Below are positions 34,201 through 40,622 of a stretch of 64,000 bases of DNA, in pieces (the stretch's first letter is position 1; every line of letters starts with the position of its first letter). The notes beneath the pieces are model-generated. The model saw nothing but the letters and a program-made list of their open reading frames with translations. It did no database searches and had not been told where the DNA came from. Origin of the DNA: JBBQWZ01 sp038210135. GTDB lineage: Bacteria > Acidobacteriota > Terriglobia > Bryobacterales > Bryobacteraceae. The stretch covers positions 1 to 64,000 of the forward strand of contig JBBQWZ010000013.1 of NCBI GenBank assembly GCA_038210135.1, given 5' to 3'. The position numbers and the translations under genes are program-made.

Positions 34201-35240
34201 AGAGTGGCGGCGGGCAAATCAAGTTCAACGGTTTTGTCGAATACGGCGGCGCGGCTTTGGTATATCGCCTCCAAGCCCAGGCCGATTCCGTGCGCGTCCG
34301 CTATCCGGAAGATCTGAGCATCACCTTCAACTCCCAGCTTTCGCTCAGCGGATCCTCCGACAACAGCCTGCTCTCTGGAAACGTAAGCGTCAACAAGATG
34401 AGTTTTCAGCCTAAGACCGACCTTGGCCAACTCGTCGCCGCGTCCTCGAAACCTGTGCCCACCGTTTCCACTCCCAACGAATATTTGCGCGGGATGCAAT
34501 TCGACGTACATATCGAGAGCGGCCCTGAAATGCAGGTCAACACCTCGCTCTCGAGCAATGTCCAGGCGGAAATCGATTTGCGCCTGCGCGGTTCACCGAT
34601 TCGCCCCGCGCTGCTCGGAACCGTGTCCGTCGATTCCGGCGACATTCAGGTCTTCGGAAATAAGTACGCCATCAATCGCGGCGAGGTCCGCTTCTTCAAC
34701 CCTGTCAAGATCGAGCCGAACTTCGATATGGATCTCGAAACCAAGGCGCGCGGCATCACCGTCAACATCAGCTTTTCCGGCACACTCAATAAGCTGAACG
34801 TCACCTACCGCTCGGACCCGCCGTTACAGACGCGTGAGATCATCGCGTTGCTCGCCGTCGGCCGCGACCCGAACTCGACCTCGCCCACCGGCTCCGACAC
34901 CACCAGCGCGCAAGCCGGATTCGCCCAGGCTGGAAATTCATTATTGGGCCAGGCGTTGAATGCGCAATTGTCCAATCGCGTGCAGCGATTCTTCGGCGTG
35001 AGCCGCGTGAAAATCGATCCCCAACTGACCGGCGTCGAAGCCTTGCCGCAAGCGCGCCTCACCCTCGAACAACAGGTGTCGCGCGACATCACGGTCACTT
35101 ACATCACCAACCTCAACCGCACCCAAGAACAAATCGTCCGCGTCCAATGGGACATCAGCAAAGAATGGAGCGCTGTCGCCCTCCGCGACGGAAACGGCGT
35201 CTTCGGGATCGACCTCCAATTCCGGAAGCGGTTCAAATAA
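31257..35240 (+). CDS. tamB: TamB/DUF490 translocation and assembly module protein
   Basis: A 1327-residue AsmA/TamB-like protein. An N-terminal membrane anchor (about residues 10-27) is followed by a very long beta-rich region of repeated short strands, predicted to form the hydrophobic groove that bridges the periplasm. The C-terminal DUF490 block is intact: GSPIRPALLGTVSVDSGDIQ, KYAINRGEVRFFNPVKIEP, the NKLNVTYRSDPPLQTREIIALLA segment, and a final basic FRKRFK. It is expressed with the TamA-like Omp85 protein. Known relatives move lipids or assist autotransporters between the two membranes. Confidence 0.93.
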   Translation: MKRFRRILAWLLVIVAVLATSAFLILRSDWFLNNIRQRIIAELEKATGGRAEIGAIGLEWPVIKAKASGVVLHGSEPAGHPPLLRIENLEAGLAITSFWNRDVSLRSLVVRHPEVHLLVNEDGSSNIPEPGRKRDSGGSWSEDLLRLKAGHFEISDGVIEYNDRKIPFSVLAEKLNAAMDYESTGPHYRGAVKAASVRIEAPGFGPLSPALDAAFTIAATDIHFSRLKLDTRFSHLELPGVLTNLNHPRGEFDMKGTVSIADLPKLPVTAGTAIVDGKFRVNFSTPFDYGFKGTALAKGLAYRDARIHFEGASANTEVDFAPDKLTLTKLRAHVLGANFVGGFEIEKWAAMKLDGKLSDAHARTILTALAVRELPWDGIAAGTLHVEGTSQNSQMRNVKVAADMTITPAAGTQPLTGRLDIHYSQSDNSLRLGESFVATPATRIDASGTLGEQLVIKAQSTDLRDLKPLLQLLDPNSSAEIPIELHGGGVRVEGALNGAIENPHFVGSVQATQFRVEGHDIDKVSADVDLTKSLVKFANASATHALVSATGSGQIALHDWKLEDGAISGQVQVRGAQLAKLAKEFGQTPPVEGVASAALQLSGTAQHPAIGFAAQSDKIVAYGETLTSIRINGKLTDAALEIASMQANTGGASLQASGRFDHPTGDYRNGTFKADASTGAVSLSAIQNFREANTDLDGKLQAKLNAAGRVVKGELELTALNGDGTIRALTYESRRAGDLVFSALTQGGKLTANAAIDMHGEKIDASAEFPLSGDYTGSAQIRFPKLTVATLHDLRPTLGGWDQLPFDGYVSGTATVTGSLKKLNALQAEVNIKEVQVSPKASQKLRLGVQAQDVVLKNAKPFKIVLNREHAIVSDAEFSAQNTRFSAGGKITFDGKTESELLLDGNINLAILQLVNSDLLAKGDATLRGSIRGSLANPQIRGRLELKNASLYLADLPNGVDNANGALTFDNGRATIDKLTAESGGGQIKFNGFVEYGGAALVYRLQAQADSVRVRYPEDLSITFNSQLSLSGSSDNSLLSGNVSVNKMSFQPKTDLGQLVAASSKPVPTVSTPNEYLRGMQFDVHIESGPEMQVNTSLSSNVQAEIDLRLRGSPIRPALLGTVSVDSGDIQVFGNKYAINRGEVRFFNPVKIEPNFDMDLETKARGITVNISFSGTLNKLNVTYRSDPPLQTREIIALLAVGRDPNSTSPTGSDTTSAQAGFAQAGNSLLGQALNAQLSNRVQRFFGVSRVKIDPQLTGVEALPQARLTLEQQVSRDITVTYITNLNRTQEQIVRVQWDISKEWSAVALRDGNGVFGIDLQFRKRFK

Positions 35241-35241
35241 G

Positions 35242-35550
35242 ATGCGCCTCCGCGCTAGCCAGGACCGGCTGAAGATCGAGCACAGTATCATCGACGGCTT
35301 GCGGCCCGTGCTCGAACGCCTCCTTGCCGCGCAGCCGGAAATCCGGTCCATCGTTCCCGGTGTCATCCGGCCCGTGCGAGACGCGAAAGGCGCGGTGAAG
35401 ATCCGCGTCACGGTCCCGGTGACCAACGGTTGGAAGGCGATCGCGCTCGCCGCCGGAGCCCGGCAGGAATTGTTCATCAGCACCACCTTGACCAAAGAAG
35501 CGCTCGAGTCGGCGTTCGATTCCGCGCAGCCGACTACTCAGCGGCAATAG
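35242..35550 (+). CDS. Small DUF2103-like protein
   Basis: A 102-residue soluble protein starting one base after tamB, so probably the last gene of that operon. The pattern IEHSIIDGLRPVLERLLAAQPEIRSIVPGVI, then a strand pair and a GARQELFIST block, resembles DUF2103 proteins, sometimes described as predicted metal-binding. I am moderately sure of this placement. No signal peptide or membrane segment is present, so unlike its neighbours it is cytoplasmic. The function is unknown. Confidence 0.65.
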   Translation: MRLRASQDRLKIEHSIIDGLRPVLERLLAAQPEIRSIVPGVIRPVRDAKGAVKIRVTVPVTNGWKAIALAAGARQELFISTTLTKEALESAFDSAQPTTQRQ

Positions 35551-35574
35551 GCCGACTCGCAAAATCAAAACGAC

Positions 35575-36984
35575 GTGATCAACGACAAACTGGAATTCTC
35601 GCCCGAAGAAATGCGCGCGATGGGATATCGCGTGATCGACTTGCTTGTCGAGCATGCCGCGAACGAACGCGATCATCGCGTCGGTCAAAAAGCGGATCCT
35701 GCCGTGATCCGGCCGGCTTTGCGCGAACCGGTTCCGGACGTTGGAATCGCTCTTGACGACGCACTTGCCCGGCTCACTGAGGACGTATTCCCGAACCGGC
35801 TGAACATCGCACATCCACGATTTTTTGCGTTCGTACCCGGCCCTTCCAACTACGTCGGCGTGCTCGCCGACCTGCTCGCCAGTGGTCTGAATGTGTTCAA
35901 TGGATCGTGGCTCGGCGGATCCGGTGCCGCCGCGCTCGAGCTACAGACCATCGACTGGCTGCGCGAATTGTGCGGATTCCCCGACTCCGCGGGAGGCCTC
36001 TTCGTCAGCGGCGGCTCGCTCGCCAACCTCACGGCGCTCGCCGTCGCCCGCGATGTCAAGCTCTCCGGAAATCTCGACGGCGCGCGCGTCTACTTCTCCG
36101 ATCAGACGCATTCCTCGATTGAGAAAGCGCTGCGTGTGGCCGGCTTCCTTCCTGAACATATCGTGAAGCTGCCGAGCGATAGCGACTTCCGCCTTGTCGT
36201 CGCAGATCTCGCGGATCGCGTGGCGGCCGACCGCGCCGCCGGACTCCGCCCCTTCTGCGTCATCGCGAACGGCGGCACCACCAACACCGGCGCCGTCGAT
36301 CCGCTGCCCGAAGTCGCCGCTCTTGCGAAGCGCGAAAATCTCTGGATACACGTCGACGGAGCCTACGGCGCCGCCGCTGTCCTCTCGGATCGCGGTCGCG
36401 AGATTCTCTGCGGTATCGAGCTCGCCGACTCGCTTTCGCTCGATCCGCACAAGTGGCTGTTCCAGCCCATCGAGTGCGGCTGCGTCCTGCTGCGGGATTC
36501 TGATGCCTTGAAAGCCGCCTACCGAATCCTCCCGGACTATCTGAAGGACATCCACCGCAACGCCCAGGAAGTGAATCCGTGCGACTACGGCATCCAACTC
36601 ACGCGCGGATTCCGCGCGCTGAAAGTGTGGCTCTCGCTGCAGGTCTTCGGTCTCCATGCCTTTCGAGCCGCCATCACCCGCGGCTTCGAATTGGCAGAGT
36701 ACGCCCAGCACTGCGTGGAGTCGATGCCCGGCTGGGAGCTAGTCGCGCCGGCAAACATGGCCATGCTCTCCTTCCGCTTCGTTCCCGCTGACGACAGCAA
36801 AAGCGATGCGCTGCAGACCGCGGTGATGGAAGAGATGCTGGCAGATGGCTACGCGATGGTGTCGACAACCGTCCTTCGCGGCCGCACGGTGCTGCGCATG
36901 TGTACGATCAACCCGAGGACGACCGAAGAGGATATTGCAGAGACGCTACGTAAACTGGATACGATGGCGACACGGCTAGCCTGA
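35575..36984 (+). CDS. PLP-dependent group II amino acid decarboxylase, aromatic/DDC-like
   Basis: A 469-residue PLP decarboxylase of the pyridoxal_deC family. It begins at a GTG (35575). Landmarks are the N-terminal FSPEEMRAMGYRVIDLLV, RLNIAHPRFFAFVPGPSNYVG, GLFVSGGSLANLTALAVAR, the histidine in DQTHSSIEKA, TTNTGAVDPL, HVDGAYGAAA with the PLP-pairing Asp, and the Schiff-base DPHKW lysine (K293). The family includes tryptophan, DOPA, phenylalanine and glutamate-type decarboxylases, and some aldehyde synthases; the substrate cannot be fixed here. It follows the DUF2103-like gene by 24 bases. Confidence 0.92.
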   Translation: MINDKLEFSPEEMRAMGYRVIDLLVEHAANERDHRVGQKADPAVIRPALREPVPDVGIALDDALARLTEDVFPNRLNIAHPRFFAFVPGPSNYVGVLADLLASGLNVFNGSWLGGSGAAALELQTIDWLRELCGFPDSAGGLFVSGGSLANLTALAVARDVKLSGNLDGARVYFSDQTHSSIEKALRVAGFLPEHIVKLPSDSDFRLVVADLADRVAADRAAGLRPFCVIANGGTTNTGAVDPLPEVAALAKRENLWIHVDGAYGAAAVLSDRGREILCGIELADSLSLDPHKWLFQPIECGCVLLRDSDALKAAYRILPDYLKDIHRNAQEVNPCDYGIQLTRGFRALKVWLSLQVFGLHAFRAAITRGFELAEYAQHCVESMPGWELVAPANMAMLSFRFVPADDSKSDALQTAVMEEMLADGYAMVSTTVLRGRTVLRMCTINPRTTEEDIAETLRKLDTMATRLA

Positions 36985-37031
36985 ACTGTTCGAACTGGAG
37001 TACGCTGCTTCGCCAGAGACAGGAGTGAAGT

Positions 37032-37331
37032 ATGGACGAGTTAGATAGTCCGCTCGCTGAACGTCGACTCGTCCTTGCTTCGGACCAAGGCGACCTCCGG
37101 GAGGTTCGGATCCGAATTGGTAAGCCGAAGTTTTCGACCGAAGACTTCTACTGTGAGTTTCAAATCACCGGCTTGGGTGAGTACAAGGCGGGACAAATCT
37201 ACGGCATTGACTCGATGCAAGCTCTGGTGTTGACGCTTCGATTTGTTAAGGCTGTGGTGACCGACTATAGCAACGAAAGTAAGTTGAGCCTCTATTGGCA
37301 GGAACCGGGAGACGATCTCGGACTTGCCTAA
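37032..37331 (+). CDS. Small protein, possibly DUF6968-like
   Basis: A 99-residue acidic protein. The pattern LREVRIRIGKPKF, then YCEFQITGLGEYKAGQIYGIDSMQALVLTLRFV, matches a group of small bacterial proteins with one beta-sheet and a helix after a YGID(S/A)xQAL motif, some listed as DUF6968. Their role is unknown. Its TAA stop overlaps the convergent glycosyltransferase stop by four bases. Sequence just upstream has a weak purine-rich ribosome site (AGGAG near 37022). Confidence 0.65.
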   Translation: MDELDSPLAERRLVLASDQGDLREVRIRIGKPKFSTEDFYCEFQITGLGEYKAGQIYGIDSMQALVLTLRFVKAVVTDYSNESKLSLYWQEPGDDLGLA

Positions 37332-38950
37332 GCCGTCTCTTGCTTAGCCAACGCCTCGGCACGGGCGCGCTGCCATTGCAGTCTGCCCTGATACTCGCCC
37401 CATAACGTGGCCGTCGCAGCCCAGTAATAGCCGCCGACAAACAACAGCAGGAACGGTACCGCTAGGAAGTTGAACGAATCGATCGCGAATCCCACGATGC
37501 CGAGGAACCAGGTTCCAACCGCGATCTCGATGTAAGGCAGCCAGCCCGAACGGCTCTTGTACGTGTCGTTCGAAGCCCTCTTCTTATCCTTCGTTGCGCC
37601 CAACGCGTACTTCGGAGTGCGCGCGAATGCGGTCTGAACACCGAACAGCGCTTCCATCACTGCCTTCGTGTTCGACACCGTCAGAGCGACGCCAGCCGCC
37701 ATCAACGCCGGCAGAAATAGGATGGACCGCTTCCAATTCTTCGGGTGCAGTTCCTTATAGGAAATGATGTAGAACAAGCTGATCGACCAGAACGACGCGA
37801 TGATCAGCGGCAGGTCGATGATCACCATCTGGAACCAGCCCATGTAGAAGCGGCATACCATTACCGGCAGCATCAGCGACGAGAGCACGATCATCAGCGG
37901 GTACGAAATGTTCGGTGTCAGGTGGCAGAACGCCTCGAGCTTCACGCGCCAGGGTAGATCCGCTTTCAGGATCCGCCGCAGCAGCTTCATCGCGACCTGC
38001 GTCAGCCCCTTGGCCCAGCGCGCCTGCTGAACCTGGAATCCGTACATATCCACCGGCAGTTCAGAAGGGCACTCGATCGACGGAACATACACAAACTGCC
38101 AGCCCTTCAGCTGGCCGCGATAGCTAAGATCGGAATCCTCGGTGAGCGTGTCGTGCTCCCAACCGCCCGCATCTTCGATCATCGTGCGGCGAAGGATGCC
38201 AGCCGTTCCGTTGAAGTTGAAGAACAGTCCGCCGCCGAACCGGGCCGCGTGCTCGAGAACGAAGTGGCCATCGAGCAGCATCGCCTCAACTTCGGTCAGC
38301 ACGTTGTAGTGCCGGTTGGTATAGCCCCAGCGCGTCTGCACCATGCCGACTTTCGGGTCGGAGAAGAAATGGACCGTCCGTTGAAGGAAGTCGGTCGGCG
38401 GAAGGAAGTCAGCGTCGAAAACCGCGACGAACTCGCCGGTCGCCGTCTCCAGGCCTTCCTGCAACGCGCCCGCTTTGTAACCGTGACGGTTGGTGCGATG
38501 GCGGTATTCGATCGGGTGGCCGGCAGACGCGTAAGCTCCGACCAGTCGCTCGGTGAAGGGATGCGTCTCGTCCGTCGAATCATCCAGCACCTGGATTTGC
38601 AAAAGATGCTTCGGGTAATCCATCTTGACGACTTCTTCGAGAAGCCGCTCCACCACGAATCGCTCGTTATACAGCGGAAGCTGAATCGTGACCCTGGGAA
38701 GTTCCGCAAATTGCGTCGGCGAAACCGTCGGCAATTTGCTCTTGTGCTTGAAATACCCGCGGATCATCTCGTACCGGTGCAACCCGTAGAACGAGAGAAT
38801 CAGCAGCACCGTAAAATACGGCACCATCATCGCGTAGTCGAACCACTCCAGCCGGTGAATGTCCGCGAACGTATTGTCGAAGAGGGATTCGAGTATCTTC
38901 GAAGCACTCGACGCGAGCAATATCGCGGGAATCTGAGGAATCATCGGCAT
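37328..38950 (-). CDS. Processive family 2 glycosyltransferase, cellulose synthase/mannan synthase-like
   Basis: A 540-residue inner-membrane GT2 enzyme. An N-terminal helix (about 35-57) leads into the cytosolic domain: PRVTIQLPLYNERFVVERLL, the LDDSTDET aspartate, AVFDADFLPP (DxD), the TEDSDLSYR catalytic aspartate and the QQARWAKG (QxxRW) motif typical of processive enzymes. Several C-terminal helices follow. It likely makes or exports a beta-linked polysaccharide such as mannan or glucan; no BcsB/BcsZ or PilZ partner genes are near. The end overlaps the convergent small gene by four bases. Upstream lies a gap of about 315 bases holding its promoter. Confidence 0.93.
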   Translation of the reverse strand: MPMIPQIPAILLASSASKILESLFDNTFADIHRLEWFDYAMMVPYFTVLLILSFYGLHRYEMIRGYFKHKSKLPTVSPTQFAELPRVTIQLPLYNERFVVERLLEEVVKMDYPKHLLQIQVLDDSTDETHPFTERLVGAYASAGHPIEYRHRTNRHGYKAGALQEGLETATGEFVAVFDADFLPPTDFLQRTVHFFSDPKVGMVQTRWGYTNRHYNVLTEVEAMLLDGHFVLEHAARFGGGLFFNFNGTAGILRRTMIEDAGGWEHDTLTEDSDLSYRGQLKGWQFVYVPSIECPSELPVDMYGFQVQQARWAKGLTQVAMKLLRRILKADLPWRVKLEAFCHLTPNISYPLMIVLSSLMLPVMVCRFYMGWFQMVIIDLPLIIASFWSISLFYIISYKELHPKNWKRSILFLPALMAAGVALTVSNTKAVMEALFGVQTAFARTPKYALGATKDKKRASNDTYKSRSGWLPYIEIAVGTWFLGIVGFAIDSFNFLAVPFLLLFVGGYYWAATATLWGEYQGRLQWQRARAEALAKQETA

Positions 38951-39265
38951 ACGGGACGCGGATACTGCGGACCACTATATCAGCGCGGAGAGTTCGGCGG
39001 AGAACCCGGGGAGTGCTGCCAATACAGCCGCCAGCCGGGAACCTACGCCCCACGGTGACCCTACCAGTATATCCGTTCACCCTGAATTTGGCCGGATTTT
39101 TCTTTAAGGAACGGTAACGAATGGCATGCCGACAGTCCGGGCACGCTCGGAACGCGTAAACCGAACTGCTGGAGATAAGTAGGATTTGAGGGCTCGCCGG
39201 CAGCGAACTCGCTATAAGTACTCAGGAGGCTATCCTAACTGACCACGAAACGGAAGCCAGTCCAG
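38951..39265. other. Gene-free interval between two minus-strand genes
   Basis: This 315-base stretch holds the upstream region of the glycosyltransferase gene and the 3' flank of the zinc-ribbon gene. On the minus strand a TATAGT element near 38979 may be a -10 box for the glycosyltransferase. I found no open frame of note, RNA gene, terminator with a T tract or riboswitch I recognise. Confidence 0.4.
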
Positions 39266-39667
39266 TTACTTGGACTTAGGGGACTTCGACTTCGTAGGTT
39301 TGGCAGCTCGAGCGGCCGGCAACGTCGGTGCCGCGGCATCTTCTGCCACATTTTCTTCTCCCGCAGTCTCTTCTCCGGCGGCCTCTCCTACAACGACCGC
39401 CTCTACTTCGGCGCTATCGTCGATGCCGTCCAAAGGAGCAATCGCCCCCGGCGCACCCGCCAGAACTTCATTAAACAAAGCGAGCTTCTTCAGCTCTTTC
39501 TTGGTCGGCGGAGCAATCTCGTTCCGGTAATCGTGGTCGTTATAACAGGTGCGGCATCGGACCTTCGCCGCCGCGCCTTCTACGATCGAAACGATGGAAT
39601 GATTGGTGAGACGCCGGCACTTGATGCAATAGTCGTCAATAACGTCTCCGAGACGAATCTCGAACAT
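39266..39667 (-). CDS. Zinc-ribbon protein with charged low-complexity tail
   Basis: A 133-residue protein. The N-terminal part has two CxxC knuckles (DYCIKCRRLTNHSI and VRCRTCYNDHDYR), a four-cysteine zinc ribbon, near residues 14 and 38. The rest is Ala/Glu-rich with a Lys-rich end and is probably disordered. The start at 39667 has GAGGAG upstream; an in-frame codon five residues earlier is less likely. Small acidobacterial proteins of this type have no assigned function. It may be an RNA- or protein-binding accessory factor. Confidence 0.75.
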   Translation of the reverse strand: MFEIRLGDVIDDYCIKCRRLTNHSIVSIVEGAAAKVRCRTCYNDHDYRNEIAPPTKKELKKLALFNEVLAGAPGAIAPLDGIDDSAEVEAVVVGEAAGEETAGEENVAEDAAAPTLPAARAAKPTKSKSPKSK

Positions 39668-39885
39668 GTACCCGCTCCTCAAGCCGCACTCTGCGCCCCG
39701 TTCGGACGGCTCCCTTGGAGCTTTTGAGGAATGCGCCCTCTCGTGGAGTATAGCCGAAACCGCTCTCCGGCGGCTAGAGTTCGAGGGTTACATCGCCTCT
39801 GACCATGCGCGTTAGATCTGCGTAGAAAGAGGCGATTCCCGGTCAACGACCAGGCTGCGGACCGCAATGGGCGGCACCGCGAACC

Positions 39886-40251
39886 CTAAAATAATTCGCC
39901 GATTTCTTTCGCCGCCGTGCGGGCTTCTAGGTGGATCAATCCAGCGTTTGAGCCCTGCGGTCCTATTACGGCCAACACCGCCTTCGGGCCCGCGGAGTAG
40001 ATGAACAACGCGCCATCTTCCCCCTGGATCGAGATTTCACCAAGCAGCCCGACGCTCATGCTGTCGCTGATGCGGCGGCCCAAGCTCGACGCGGCCGCAG
40101 CCATCGCCGCCACCCGGTTCGGATCGGTGCCATTGGAAAGAGAATGCGCGATTGGCAAGCCTTCCGACGAGGCCAACAACACACCCTTCAATTCCGGAAT
40201 TGAGCTACGAAGCATCTCAATATGATTCTTTAACGCGTCCTGTTTTGCCAT
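39886..40251 (-). CDS. Roadblock/LC7 domain protein
   Basis: A 121-residue roadblock/LC7 (MglB-type) protein: IPELKGVLLASSEGLPIAHSL, SLGRRISDSMSVGLLGEISIQGEDGALFIYSAG and AVLAVIGPQGSNAGLIHLEAR give the full alpha-beta fold. In bacteria such proteins are GTPase-activating partners of Ras-like GTPases such as MglA, in polarity, motility and signalling. No MglA-like GTPase is in the window, so the partner lies elsewhere. The gene is on the minus strand, separated by 371 bases from the large zinc-ribbon gene that diverges from it. Confidence 0.88.
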   Translation of the reverse strand: MAKQDALKNHIEMLRSSIPELKGVLLASSEGLPIAHSLSNGTDPNRVAAMAAAASSLGRRISDSMSVGLLGEISIQGEDGALFIYSAGPKAVLAVIGPQGSNAGLIHLEARTAAKEIGELF

Positions 40252-40622
40252 TTCCCTGTCCTCTTCCTAATGTCGCCAGTGCGCCGTTTTTTCCGGTCGT
40301 TCCTGTCTACGTAGGACGTTCTTAAGCCCGCTGTTCGTGAAGCTTCGGGAACATCTCACGGAGCACTCTATTCATCGGACGGTAGGGCAACAACTTTAGC
40401 CCGTGGATCAAGGGGAACCCATTATTCTGGTTCTAGGGTCTTTGCCACCTGAACCGGCCGGAGCAGGCCTCGCTCTTCGACCGCCGCGACTCGACCTTCT
40501 AAGTGCCTCACCTTAAAATGGCCTAAGTGATCTGCCCCAGAAACCTCATATAAGTGCTTTACCGCATGGAAACCCTCATTTCGTACCTTTAGCATTAGGG
40601 TCGAGAGGACGATCTAACAGGC
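40252..40622. other. 371-base gene-free divergent interval
   Basis: Between the roadblock gene (minus) and the large zinc-ribbon gene (plus). No reading frame in it looks like protein and I recognise no RNA family. It is less GC-rich than its flanks near 40515-40610 and contains AATGGCCTAAGTG and ATATAAGTGC steps that could be promoter sequence for the plus-strand gene. The long untranslated stretch could also hold a regulatory RNA; nothing specific supports one. Confidence 0.35.

Noticed and set aside
33366..34511. A 381-residue minus-strand open frame inside tamB
   Set aside because: Same reason; the plus strand has the DUF490 pattern through this stretch.
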